Positions 36,950-47,524 of a stretch of DNA of 64,000 nucleotides are shown here, one piece after another (position 1 is the stretch's first letter; every line of letters starts with the position of its first letter). The notes beneath the pieces are model-generated. The model saw nothing but the letters and a program-made list of their open reading frames with translations, was not told the DNA's origin and ran no database searches. Source of the stretch: Protula sp. h YS-2021 (taxonomy: Eukaryota > Annelida > Polychaeta > Sabellida > Serpulidae); assembly GCA_949752745.1 (NCBI GenBank), contig OX457024.1, positions 107,595,692 through 107,659,691 on the forward strand. The letters run 5' to 3'. Made by a program: the position numbers and the translations under genes.

Positions 36950-37370
36950 TTAGTCGCTAAAAACGCCGTCAATGAAGTATAATTTTCATTTTTTTCTCAT
37001 TTATTCTTGTAAAATTTAGTATTTTGTACAATTGCCTACAATCCAAAGTGTTTAAATAAAATCGAGTGCCAATTTTGTAAAACACACAGACATGTAAAGA
37101 AACCAGGGATTTTGAAGTGGTCGCTTAAATCACTGTCCATATTCTGCCTTATTATCAGAGAACAAATTATTAAAATATTTGCATAAAACATGTAGTAAAT
37201 CACATGCCCGAAATTCTATTGCTATAGAATCGACTGACTTTTAATTCCGATTGTAATTCAGTTCTAATTCCAACATCCATCACAATTCTGTCCAGTTCGT
37301 ACTATCGTCAGTTACTTCCATTTTGCTATTTGGCAACTTGGTAACAAACAAATTTAAAACACTTGTAATT
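36950..37370. other. No feature seen; probable left flank of the Polinton-like relic
   Basis: No terminal inverted repeat, integrase or target-site duplication could be recognised. Confidence 0.35.
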
Positions 37371-37384
37371 AAGCACGTTTTGTG

Positions 37385-37678
37385 GATGAAAATGGACAGA
37401 TAAAAGTGAACTTGTGTTATAAACTGGAGATGTAATTAAAAATTTCAAATTTATTGACTTATTGAAAGAAGCATTGGTTGCTACAAGAAGAAAAGAACGA
37501 CAAGAACCACCACGAGGCTGGAAGCAGTTTATTGAGGAAATTGTAGATGCTAATATTCCAAAAGCTGTTTTTGACAAAAAGACAACTCGTGAAGATATTG
37601 AGAAAAAGAGTTAAAACAACGTCAACAAAGGCTGTTTCCAGAAGGATGGGAAACGTTTTAACATGGTTTAAAGAGTTA
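37385..37678 (+). pseudogene. Polinton-like ORF remnant, unrecognised
   Basis: Plus-strand coding-like pieces in three frames: VDENGQIKVNLCYK, then NFKFIDLLKEALVATRRK and PPRGWKQFIEEIVD, then RLFPEGWETF and stop. The pieces are contiguous apart from single-base shifts, which suggests one small charged protein lying immediately upstream of the capsid genes. I do not recognise it. Confidence 0.5.
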
Positions 37679-37724
37679 TGATGCTGTTGCTGTGAAGAAA
37701 ATGAAAATAAAAATAATATTAATG

Positions 37725-37830
37725 TAAAAATCAGGTGTGTAAGTGCTTGTTGTCAAAGAAAAGTACTAGACATCAATGTAGATCATGTAGACAGCAATGT
37801 AGATCATGCAGATATTGCGAATAACGTGTG
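37725..37830 (+). pseudogene. Cysteine-rich Polinton-like peptide remnant
   Basis: One frame reads QVCKCLLSKKSTRHQCRSC and ends RYCE before TAA. It is basic and Cys-rich, like a zinc ribbon or knuckle. No start codon is secure. It might be the C-terminal end of the preceding remnant. Confidence 0.35.
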
Positions 37831-37893
37831 TCATACATAAAGTAATGCATATACACATCCAGTCTATAAACGGACATATACTATTTAGCCATC

Positions 37894-38618
37894 ATGGAGT
37901 CAATAAGTTTTTACATTGCTTTATCCAGCAATGCTAGCATGAACTATTATCCTGATAATAAGGCCTCTAATTATCAAATTCGTTTACCTCGTACATTCGA
38001 AAGGAAAATATATGATGTGGCCTTAGCTGAAATTCAATACCCACACACGTGGACGACAATGAGTGAAGGAATAGAATATACTCTTGATTATCGATGCATT
38101 TCATCAAGTTTCATATGGTTATTACAGATCCATACCTGAAATATGGAGTGCAATAAATGCAGAATTACAAAAATCTATTAATTCAAGCCCTATTCGGTTA
38201 AAGTATGATAAATTTAGTCGAAGAGTTTTGAGAAATAATTATGATATTGTCTTTTCTACTTGATTAGCTGAAATTTTAGGATTTATACCAGTTAAATGGT
38301 ATAAGAATCTGGCCCTACTGAACATAAAGCAGGTGTGAACCATAGATTTTATACACTTTATGCGTACTGCAGTATTTGCGAGCCACAAGTAGCTGGAGAT
38401 TATTATGTACCTTTACTACGTTCTGTTCCGATTGAAGGTGATGGTGATATTATTATGAAAACGTGCTTGGAGGTAAAGAACCTCATTACATACCTGTTAA
38501 CACATCAAAATTTGATATAATAGAAATAAATATTAAGGATGATACAGGTCATAATGTTTCATTTCAAACGAAAAAAGTGATATGTGAACTTCATGTTCGA
38601 CAAAAAAAGCCATTATGA
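37894..38618 (+). pseudogene. Penton-like minor capsid protein, broken
   Basis: The N-terminus MESISFYIALSSNASMNYYP with DVALAEIQYPHTW is the hallmark of the Polinton/adintovirus minor capsid (single jelly-roll penton; often annotated in animal genomes as an F54H12.2-like protein). Later recognisable pieces are GDYYVPLLRSVPIEGDG and FDIIEINIKDDTG. Lesions: frameshift near 38095, in-frame TGA at 38261-38263, another shift near 38300, and one near 38470. The stop overlaps the ATG of the next gene. About 240 codons, close to full length. Confidence 0.85.
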
Positions 38619-38961
38619 AAGTATATAGACACGATCCATCCACATACAGCAACCATTTTCTTCGTCAAGTGGGTGGGGATTTGCCCGGATTTAAAGGTGC
38701 ACGTATACAATATGTAGATGGTATTGGTTTGTTCTTCGGGGCTTTGGCTCGTAAAGATATTTCACTCATTAATGCAGGAGCTAAAATTGTTGCTCCACAT
38801 ATTAAAAGGGCGGCAAAAATGTGGTTAAAGACGTGTTTGGTCGTGTAGCTCAAGAAGTTGTTGGTGCTATTGATAAACGAAGTACGCCAACAACAGTTGC
38901 TAGAAGGCGAAAGATCAAAAGATATATTTCGGAAATAGAAAAAAATGTCAATCATCCATGA
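38615..38961 (+). pseudogene. pX-like (adenovirus core/mu-like) protein, one frameshift
   Basis: Starts MKVYRHDPSTYSNHF, then GGDLPGFKGARIQY and INAGAKIVAPHIKRAAK. A frameshift near 38815 separates this from VVKDVFGRVAQEVVG and the basic tail VARRRKIKRYI. The Gly-Phe, hydrophobic and basic character is that of the pX-type protein found between minor and major capsid genes in adintoviruses. The role is inferred to be virion core or membrane-active. Confidence 0.7.
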
Positions 38962-38994
38962 TCATTCATGTGAATGTAGTCTTTCTAAATTGGA

Positions 38995-39584
38995 ATGATT
39001 TCACATATCCCCAACGCAACTGCTGTAGAAAAAAGCTATAATGTAGACTATCAACCACTCACTATCATTATAGACGGTGCTCCAATAGAATTTTATATTC
39101 CTGCAAGTACAGAAGAATATTTAGATTTAAAGAACAGTAGACTTCATACTAAATGCTGCATTGTAAAGGTTGATGGAACAGTATGTGATGAGTATGCAGT
39201 ATGCAGATGATAGCATACAATAATTTGTTTATTGGGTTATGGTCCAATTTTGGATTATTTCTGAATGATCGATTGATCTCACACAGTAACAATTCCCACG
39301 GTTATACAAGCATAATTTCTCACCTGATTCATGACTCGTAAGAAAGTCTCAATTCTGAGCGCTCTATGCGTCATATCTATAGAGATACCGCTGGATCAAT
39401 GGATGTTACTGAGGTGAAAAGACCCAATCATGAAAAGTATGTAACGGGTTTTCATGTCAATCATGCGGGTGATGACATACCACATGCCTTGCAAAATACA
39501 GCCAATGTCATAGTCCATGCTGAATTTGACAACATCATTGAAATAAGCGCGAATCGCAGTGTTCAGTTTGATTATCAATCATGA
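38995..39584 (+). pseudogene. Major capsid protein (double jelly-roll), internally deleted
   Basis: N-terminal part: KSYNVDYQPLTIIIDGAPIE, FYIPASTEEYLDLKNS and VKVDGT, a typical start of the hexon-like capsid protein. Then NDRLISHSNN in another frame. Frame 39366-39584 carries RDTAGSMDVTE and the C-terminal part NTANVIVHAEFDNIIEIS. Only about 195 codons remain where the family usually has well over 400, so the middle of both jelly rolls is lost. At least two frameshifts. The stop overlaps the protease ATG. Confidence 0.75.
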
Positions 39585-39992
39585 ATACGAAGCAGATAGA
39601 TGACATATTGACCCATGATTGTCATGACAAAAGACTTATTCCAAGGAGTATTCCCTGTAAATCAACTGTCAGCATTAAAGCAAGGAGCCTATGTCACCAA
39701 CACAGACAAACATGCTGAACCGGATGAACACTGAGTTGCCGTATGCTTTGACAAAGTTGTGGGATATTTTGACTCTTATAGACCTGCACCTATAGGTAAT
39801 GAGTATTTGTATAATTCCGTAACATTACAACAGCCCATTTCCAATACTTGCGGTTTTTATTGTGTATATTATATATTACATAGAGCTCGAGATCATGGTA
39901 TGTTTGATATTGTAGATGTAGTCAAAAGAAGTGATTGAGATTTTCTAGTCAAAGACTTTATCTATAGACATTATAAACCATTGTTCTATTAA
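39581..39992 (+). pseudogene. Adenain-like cysteine protease, broken
   Basis: ATG overlaps the capsid stop. Recognisable: LFQGVFPVNQLSALKQGAYV; DEH followed by TGA (39732-39734), where the family has His-Trp; VGYFDSYRP, the catalytic acid; and NTCGFYCVYYIL, the catalytic Cys. So His, Asp and Cys of the C5-type triad are visible, but the first part is shifted near 39630 and a second TGA lies at 39936-39938. About 135 codons. Viral maturation protease by homology; cannot be made as it stands. Confidence 0.82.
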
Positions 39993-40025
39993 GCTAAATT
40001 TTTAAATTTGTTTTTAAGTGATTTG

Positions 40026-40160
40026 TGGTATTAATTCACCCGTAAACCATTAAAGTAGAGGGTCCCTGGCGAGGTGTTAATTCACCCGTAAACTTTTCAG
40101 TTTCAGTTTTTTAATTCTGAAGAAAGGGTCCCTGGCGAGGTGTTAGCTCACCCGTAAACC
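40026..40160. repeat. ~66-bp direct repeat between convergent Polinton-like blocks
   Basis: GGGTCCCTGGCGAGGTGTTA followed by (A/G)(T/C)TCACCCGTAAAC occurs at 40060-40093 and 40126-40159. A third, shorter TTAATTCACCCGTAAACC lies at 40031-40048. It is noncoding, at the meeting point of the two gene blocks, and could hold termination or packaging signals. Confidence 0.8.
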
Positions 40161-40548
40161 TTATATGTCATATATTAGTGTAAAGTGTTTTATTCTTTGA
40201 AATCATATACATTTACACATTGATATAATTTTTTGAATTATAGTCAAGTATTGTATGAGAAAAATAAAAAGTTGGAAAGCGTCATATGTGTTTGTTTCTT
40301 TTTATTAAATATTACAAATATTAACACTTACTGAGAATTACAATTATCATAAACATCAAATTAAAGTATTGAGATTTATCGAGAATAAAAACGAAAATAT
40401 TTCAAGTACACGTTATGTTAATATATGTAACATATTAGCCCACTCACAAGAACTTAAACTGATATAAGTTTCATAGATGTTATGAAAGCTAACTTAACAT
40501 TGATCCCACCCAATCACTTTCACATCAACATAGTTTGATAACATTAAT

Positions 40549-40799
40549 TCATTTAATAGTCTTTATCATAGTCCCCATATCAAGCAAAAAGTCAATTTTC
40601 TTTGAACAACATATCAAATGTACATATTCATTTGGGTCAAAGACAAGTTTCAAGTTCTTTCCAAGCCTCACAAACTTTGCTCAATCTTCTGCACCGAGGA
40701 TGACCACAGCTTGATTTTCAGAAGACAGGATAAAATTACACAATAACAGATGGCTAGTTCACCCAAGTGATCTAGAGATAGTATCACGTTTGAATTCAT
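40549..40799 (-). pseudogene. Polinton-like early ORF remnant, unrecognised
   Basis: Minus strand: MNSNVILSLDHLGELAICY, then in another frame NFILSSENQAVVILGAED, an in-frame TGA, then KFVRLGKNLKLVFDPNEYV and KKIDFLLDMGTMIKTIK. The composition is coding-like. One frameshift and one stop. No family recognised. Position downstream of PolB suggests an accessory early protein. Confidence 0.5.
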
Positions 40800-41040
40800 G
40801 ATGATAAATGAGTTCTACTGAACAATCTTCTGACTCTCACTGCATTTATACATATCAATTTTCTAAAGCCTGAGATCCACTGGCGTCATTTGCTTCTTCA
40901 GCATTTGTCAATCTTTCAATGACAACAAAATTCCCTTCTTGATAGGATATAACCTCCTAGATGTATGATCCGTAATATATTCACGAATGTTAACCATAAC
41001 TTGCTGTTGATATTTCACCAGTTTAATATATATTTCTCCA

Positions 41041-41355
41041 TTAATGTGTATCATAACCGGTAAATCGTCCGTCTACACTCATCTTCTTCATGGGCTTTGT
41101 AGTGGTGGCAGCTTCACGCTCAAGTTCTCGCTGACTTTTAGGCTCTGCCTCAGTTTTTCGCTTTTTACACGGCGGCGTCGTAGATGATAACTCATCTCTT
41201 TTTATCTTTCTAAAATGTGGTCGCCTTCGAAGCTCTTGTATTGGTAGTTCAGACTTTACCATGGGCATTGCCTTAGACTTTACTATAGGTATTGTCCTCA
41301 GGCTTTGCTACAGGCTTTTCTGTTGGCATTGCTTCAGATCCTTCTGTAGACATTG
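41041..41355 (-). pseudogene. Basic Lys/Arg-rich Polinton-like protein remnant
   Basis: Starts MSTEGSEAMPTEKPVAKPED, shifts frame near 41280, then repeats (I/M)P(I/M)VKS, followed by LRRRPHFRKIKRDE and a likely nuclear-localisation run PPCKKRKTEAEPK. It ends RFTGYDTH. Low complexity and unrecognised; a DNA-binding or nuclear accessory role is a guess. Confidence 0.45.
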
Positions 41356-41450
41356 TCGTAGATGGTAGTTGCTTTTCATACACTGCAGACATGCCCACTC
41401 TTCAATATTTTGATACAGAATGGTTGTTATGTCTGACGGCGGGCACCTTT

Positions 41451-44028
41451 TTATGCTCTATAAGTTGTGTAATGTCCATGAGCTAACGTGTTGTAACCAT
41501 CATTCAATACGTAGCGCTTATCATCAAATGGTGATAAACCAATCTTCCGAAACTTCTCTGAAAAAAATTGATGTTTATGACTTCGAATGATGTTTCCCAC
41601 AACATATGATTCCTCTATTTTTTTACTGAGCATGTGTTATTTGGCTTTGACAGGTGCGTGTAATACCCTTAGCAGTATGGTTCTCTCGTCCACCATACAG
41701 CAAACTGTACATCTTCGGCCGAAGTCCTACAAACTCCTAAATAGACACTCCAGCAATTGATTTGTTTCCTCACATTTTAAGTGGTTTTGTCAAATATAGC
41801 ATTATTTGTCAATTTGTAAAAGCCTTTTTCAAACGGAATTTTGCCACTTTTCTCTTCTCTGTGTTAACATCTATGTATTTAGCTAGCCATTAACTCTGCT
41901 GGAACATAATGGCTCGATGTACCTTTGTCACTTTCAATCCAAGAGATACATATTGCTGCAAATTTCGATGATGTACTACATACTTTTACTTATCACTGAG
42001 ATTGGTAATCAACTTTTCTGTAGGTTTACATTTCAATTGGAACTGTGTTTTCAGGTTCTGACTATATTCAGACAATTCACTGATTCGAACATTTTTCTTC
42101 TCAGGAGCCACTGGATAGTTACTATGTTGATCAGGGATTTCATCCGGATATGTGAGATCTGAGAACCTTGGTATGTTTCAGCATAGCGTCCCATGTCAAA
42201 GCTGGTGCTGTGTAGTAATGAGTAGGATCCAATTCATACGTGCCAAGGCACATAATTCTAAATTTTTCGGACACATCTGCTAACAGCAACACATCTGTTT
42301 TAGGTAGAGGTCATGATACTCTCCAAAGTCATTGCACTGGGATACATTCTAGACTCGTTGTGCATGAACATAATCCTCGTCACTAATTCCTTCTTCAGAC
42401 AATTGACTGTAAAAGTCTTCTTGTGATGGAAGCTAGGCCTCTGCAAGCTTGGATGGTTCATCAACATAGTCATACGATATACTCCTTTTCTCAAAAGTAA
42501 ATCTTGCTGCTGATTGTCACGCACATGAGCAGTCATATTCTGAAACTTCTCTTTACCCTCTGCCGTTAAGTTGGTTGCCAATTTTTGCAAGGATGCCCCC
42601 ATGAATTGGTAAGAGTCTATTAATTTCAGATTACCTATGGTAATCGCAATGTACTTTTCAATGTTGTTGGGAAAAAGATTCAACCCTTTGAATTTTCCTA
42701 TACTCTCCATAAGAAAATGAATGAATCCAACTTTCCTTGTTGATCCTTTCTTAAGCGAAACTGTAGGTTGCATTCACTATGAGCTGCTCCACGGTATTTT
42801 GCACTGATGTGATCATGATCTCGCACACCATCTATTCCCCTCAACGCATGGCAAATGTAGCAATGAGTAGCTTGATCAAACTGTTTGATATCCTCAGCAG
42901 TCATTTCAATGGGTTTTGGATTGTTCAACCAGTGTACATTGCGATTACGTTCTTCTGACATATAATCTAGAAATAGCTGAACAACATTGTTTCCACAGTA
43001 AAGCACAAGATTACGCTTCTCATATTCGCTGACGACAACATAGGCAAAACTATTAGCCTTGTGATGTTGGTAGCGATCTCCCTCCTGTTTCTTTGTACAG
43101 CATTCAAAGTCAGCATAAATGACAAAAGGTGTCTTTTGTTGTTTTGCAAATACCCTTGAACTGAACAATTGTATCCTCTGGAAGTGATAATCGGTGTGCT
43201 GCATGCTTTCCAGAAACTTCACGATGTTTGTCCAAAAGGTCTTGTTGCTTAAATCCATGCAGCCAATTGAAGCAGTAAAATTTTTTGCCGTTATGGTTTT
43301 ACGATAGTCATAAGTCAATAAAAGTCTTAATCAGACAATAATGTCTCTTCTCATGGTCACTGATAAGCAGTAGGTTGGTTTAAATGTCACACTCATGTCG
43401 ACTCATATGGATAGGTATTACAACTTGATTTTCCCAACCAAAAACATTGATTGCAAGGTTCTTCATCTTCTCAAATTTAGGAATTTGATGAACTGGTGTT
43501 GGAAATGTTATATCGTCCTCATTCAGCTCATATTCAAATGGTTGATACTTGCATTGTCTATATGCATGGTCATGGATTGGATGTGTCTGAACTAATATCG
43601 ACCATAGGAAACATTTACTTTTGATAACACAATTAGTATTCTTTATCTTCTTTGGTAGCTCAGTGTAGCTGGAGACTTGCAAGGATTTTAAGGTAGCTGT
43701 ATGAACTTCAATCTGAAGAATCTTATTCAACACCCATCCCGATCTTTGACGTTCATGTTCATCTAACTTGTTGAACAAATCCTTGAATGCATCTGGTAAA
43801 TCATCGTCAATATCGCTTTCATTGAATGCTTTAAACGTCTGAGTACTCATGTAAGTGTTATCTGCGCGTCCGTCCAACACTCCCAGTTCATTTTTTTATT
43901 ATTTTCTTGAATTGACCTAAAACTACAATGTACCATTGTATTCCATTGTCTAATCTATCTTTCAAATGTCGTGTTACTTGAAATTCGACAGCGATTTTCT
44001 TGCTGTTGAATTTCTAGTAACAAGTTAG
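41451..44028 (-). pseudogene. Family-B DNA polymerase (protein-primed type), multiply broken
   Basis: Pieces from N to C: VEFQVTRHLKDRL (about 43.97 kb); DEHERQRSGWVL and IEVHTATLKSLQ (43.7); PFVIYADFEC, exonuclease motif I (43.1); CYICHALRGIDGVRDHDH, an endonuclease-VII/HNH-like zinc motif (42.81-42.87) conserved in Polinton PolB; IGKFKGLNLFP and LIDSYQFMGASLQKL (42.65); HYYTAPALTWDAML (about 42.2); KVHRAIMFQ and YIDVNTEKRK (41.9); GLRPKMYSLLYGG (41.7); DDKRYVLNDGYNTLAHGHY at the C-terminus (41.46-41.53). The palm segment with the catalytic DTD motif is missing between about 41.73 and 41.79 kb. Numerous shifts and stops. Confidence 0.85.
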
Positions 44029-44029
44029 A

Positions 44030-44386
44030 TTAATTTTCGGCTTCAAACACTTCTTGATGTGCATGCCCATCAAGACTTATTCTTCTACCTTTACCCACTT
44101 GCAGTACATCCTTCTTCTTTTGTTCCTTTATAGGCGATAGATCCGACCCATCAGCTGATCTTTTTACACATATGCTCTGTATTGGTGTTGCATGAGTATC
44201 ATCACATGTATGATATCCATATTGTTCAGCATTGCTGAAGACGTTGAAGCAAATGCAGCAAGTGATAAGTCCTCTTTCTTTACGAAAGGCTATCAGTTTT
44301 TCACATACATTTCTCTCAGATTCATCTGTATTTGGCAGTACTGTATAACAATGCAGACATTGCACTTCATCATTTGGGATATTCAT
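44030..44386 (-). pseudogene. Zinc-finger N-terminal ORF adjoining PolB
   Basis: 118 open codons from ATG: VQCLHC and CCICFNVFSNAEQYGYHTC resemble paired zinc-binding motifs, followed by a basic stretch KEQKKKDVLQVGKGRR. It runs into the PolB region after a stop at 44030. It may be the N-terminus of the polymerase or a separate small gene. Confidence 0.5.
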
Positions 44387-44502
44387 GTTATAAGTTCAGT
44401 GTCTTGATGGTAAATAATGGAAAATTGTAATGGTTTTGATAAATAACGTTGTCAATGGTATTATCAGTGAAAAAAGAGTGCCTTCTTCTATAAAAAAATC
44501 AA

Positions 44503-44682
44503 TTAAATAATCCTCCACACGACTATATCTTCTATTCCAGTGTCATAACACTTTTGAATAAAATTGTTAAATAAATCTATTGGATTAATGTTGCAATGCG
44601 CAATGTTCCAAAAAGTATGTAAGTTACAAAGCTTTTCTGCCGCAGATTCAAAGATGGCCAGTTCAGCAAAGATAAAGTCCAT
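44503..44682 (-). CDS. Short ORF upstream of PolB, unrecognised
   Basis: 59 codons: MDFIFAELAIFESAAEKLCN, then LHTFWNIAHCNINPIDLF, ending VVWRII and TAA. Coding-like composition on the same strand as PolB. Possibly the first early ORF of the element, perhaps truncated. Confidence 0.4.
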   Translation of the reverse strand: MDFIFAELAIFESAAEKLCNLHTFWNIAHCNINPIDLFNNFIQKCYDTGIEDIVVWRII

Positions 44683-44955
44683 ATAGATCTAATTAGAAAT
44701 AAAGATAAAGTCTTGCTTAACGTTTCGGTGAAATAATGGTTCAAGTCGGTCAGGTAGTTTTTAAGTTATGCGCTGTTAAAGTTATCATAGCTTACATGCT
44801 AGCCATATGGTAAAATATCTATATAGATCTGATTGAACATATCATCCATATTTCACACAAATATATGTCTTGCTGAACACTTTGGTGAAAGAATGCTTCA
44901 AATCAGTCCAGTAGTTTTAAAGTTATGCGCTGTTGAAGTTGTCATGCTTTATGGT
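44682..44955. repeat. Two ~140-bp direct repeats
   Basis: ATATAGATCT.ATT...GTCTTGCT.AAC.CTTTGGTGAAA and AAGTTATGCGCTGTT.AAGTT.TCAT occur at about 44682-44800 and 44820-44945. Confidence 0.75.
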
Positions 44956-44989
44956 AAAATATTTTCCAAGGGGTGGGGGGAGGGTCAGG

Positions 44990-45080
44990 TGCTCCAGTTC
45001 TCTTTTCCTATACTTTATGCTTGGCCCAGTTCTCTCCTCCTATAGTTAAGGCTTGGCTCAGTTCTCTCGTCCTAAAAGTT
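44990..45080. repeat. ~33-bp tandem repeat, 2.6 copies
   Basis: CCAGTTCTCTC.TCCTATA and GGCTTGG words repeated three times with divergence. Confidence 0.75.
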
Positions 45081-45374
45081 TTCCCACGTAGGATGGGGGA
45101 GGGGGTAGTCATTCCGTGTCACATTACAGGCTCATGTGAGTCTGATTCAGATCTGTGGGTGGAAAACCATCACGCGTACATTTCACAATCTTATGAGTCT
45201 GACTCACTCTAGTTTTTCTGGAAAAGATCGATGTGTCTAAGCATCACAATATTGCTTCATATTAGCATATCCGTATATAGACACCTAGTGCTTTTTCAGT
45301 ACAGCCTTACATTTCTGTGATGTAACTTCTGCGCTAAGCATGGGCCCTGTGGTGAGGTCTTTTTAAGCCTTATC

Positions 45375-45625
45375 GGAGTGAGAACTGTTAAAAAATGGCT
45401 ATGGATATGTGTAAAAGTTTTTTTACAAGATATTAAAGGAAACTTTATTCCGTCTGGGAGTTGTTAGGAATTTTCTGACACGGATATAGATGGAAAATTC
45501 ATATTGGTTGGAGTGAGAACCGTTTAAAGCAAACAAAAATGCTATGGATATTTTTCACAAGATAATAAAGGAAACTTTTGTATTTATCCCAGCCAGAAGT
45601 TGCACAGAATTCTCTGAACAGATAA
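45375..45625. repeat. Two ~135-bp direct repeats
   Basis: GAGTGAGAAC.GTT...GCTATGGATAT..., ACAAGATA.TAAAGGAAACTT and GTT.....GAATT.TCTGA occur at 45377-45480 and 45510-45620. Confidence 0.7.
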
Positions 45626-46047
45626 AAAATCATATGGCACAATGATGGCGGCTAGGCGATTGAACATGTGCACATTGGGCGCGCTACACACTTCAGCCTA
45701 TGCCTGTGCTGGCGTCAACTTTCAAGGTAATAACAATACCAGTATTCGCTTTGGGTCATATACTACGGACATGTCTATAACCAAGATATACATACTACCT
45801 CAACAGTTCGCACGAACACAGATTCATCTCTAAAAAACGCCTACGGCCTTTTAACAGAACATCAGCTGATATGAAGGAGTCCAGTTGGCCTTGTTTGTGA
45901 TTGATGAGGTATGCCTGATGAATGTTTTCTAAGTAGCTGACTAAGCAGAGTCTTGCACATCCCCCAGTGATATTGAATTTCTTGACACTTGTCGATTTTC
46001 CTTTTTTTAGCCCCAATCAAATTTCTGGCTGAGGGCTATTGCTATCG

Positions 46048-46420
46048 GTTAGTCCGTCTGTCCATCTGTCTGTCCGTCTGCCCGTCTGTCCGCCCTTTAA
46101 CATTTGGGGTGCTGTATTTTGTACGCACCAAAACGTTAAGTTTCCTTGGTCGGACCGTTTTAAAATTTAACACAGTGGAAGAATATATAATACAGGTGTG
46201 CAATGTTAAAGTTTCAGTTTGATCGACTTAAAAATGTCGAAATTATGGCCTCGAACTTATGCAATTTTTGTGTATTGCACTGTCATACATGTGACTTTGT
46301 ACGCATCACTTCGACATGAACGGTTTGATATAAGGCGTTGAAACCGCACACAGTGAAAGAATGTACATTTAAATTGTGTGACGTCAAGGTTTGAGTGTGA
46401 TCGAACAAAAATGACGCTGG
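46048..46420. repeat. TCCG/TCTG tract plus ~177-bp direct repeat
   Basis: A (TCCGTCTG)-like tract at 46048-46096 is followed by two diverged copies of a unit with TTGTACGCA..., CACAGTG(G/A)AAGAAT and GTTT.AGT.TGATCGA, at about 46118-46226 and 46290-46410. Confidence 0.65.
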
Positions 46421-46794
46421 CTGGGGTCTTTGTATCTCCGATGTCTGTTGTTCTTCTTTGCTTCTTTGACAAGAGTTCCAAACAACCAGACGTTTTTGTC
46501 ATCAATATTTCACATTACGTCTGCACACATAGAAGTCGGATTCAGGTTTAGCTAATCTTGTCACGGAATGAAAAATGATTGCTATGACTAAATATCATAT
46601 GTCTGCTCATGCATCAGAGGGAGAGGGGTCACGAGGTCAAATAACCAAAAATGTTCAGAAACGCCTGAATAAATATGCAAAAATCACAAAATTTCCCACA
46701 GAGGGGTTGAGGTTGCCCAGAACTGTCCTATCCCTACTACAAGAGTTAAAAAATTGTTTCCGTCCCATATGCCAAGAACGGCAATTCTACTTCA

Positions 46795-47515
46795 TGCCCA
46801 GTCTTGGTTATGAGACCGCGTCTAGCATTTCAGGATCAGTCTTGTTCATGAGACCGCGTGAAGCATTCCAGGGCCAATCTTGGTCATGAGACCGCGTGAA
46901 GCATTTCAGAGTCAGTCTTAGTTATGAGACCGCGTGAAGCATTTCAGGGCTAGTCCTGGTCATGAGACCGCGTGAAGCATTTCAGGATCAGTCTTGGTCA
47001 TGATACCGTGTGAAGCATTTCAGAGTCAGTCTTAGTTATGAGACCGCGTGAAGCATTTCAGGGCTAGTCTTGGTCATGAGACCACGTAAAGCATTTCAGG
47101 GCCAGTTTTCGTCATGACACCGCGTGAAGCATTCCATGACTAGTCTTGTCATGAGACCGCGTGAAGCATTCCATGGTTAGTCTTGGTCATGAAACCGCAT
47201 GAAGCATGTCAGGGCCACTCTTAGTCATTCCATGACTAGTCTTGGTCATGAAACCGCATGAAGCATGTCAGGGCCACTCTTAGTCATTCCATGACTAGTC
47301 TTGGTCATGAAACCGCATGAAGCATTACATGGTTAGTCTTGAGACCGCGTGATGCATTTCAGGGCCAGTCTTAGTCATGAATCCGCGTGAAGCATTTCCC
47401 GGCCAATCTTGTTCATGAAGTCTTGGTCATGAGACCGCGTGAAACATTTCAGGGCTAGTCTTGGTCATGTGACCGCGTGAAGGATTCCATGGCTAGTCTT
47501 GGTAATGAGTCCGCG
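46795..47515. repeat. ~38-bp minisatellite, about 18 copies
   Basis: Unit GTCTTGGTCATGAGACCGCG plus TGAAGCATTTCAGGGCCA. The GGTC..GACC arms can form a small stem in each unit. A 67-bp higher-order unit is duplicated at about 47185-47330, showing local homogenisation. Confidence 0.95.
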
Positions 47516-47524
47516 AGCATATCA

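Larger units (their letters stand above)
37380..44700. mobile_element. Decayed Polinton (Maverick)/adintovirus-like element
   Basis: Plus-strand late-type genes, packed with ATGA overlaps (minor capsid/pX at 38615-38618, major capsid/protease at 39581-39584), meet a minus-strand block carrying family-B DNA polymerase. The order minor capsid, pX-like, major capsid, adenain-like protease, then convergent PolB fits Polintons and adintoviruses. A retroviral-type integrase, an FtsK/HerA packaging ATPase and terminal inverted repeats were not found. Every large gene has frameshifts, stops or deletions, so it is an inactive endogenous copy. Confidence 0.88.

Noticed and set aside
43395..43595. Plus-strand frame within the polymerase region
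   Set aside because: Antisense shadow of the PolB remnant.
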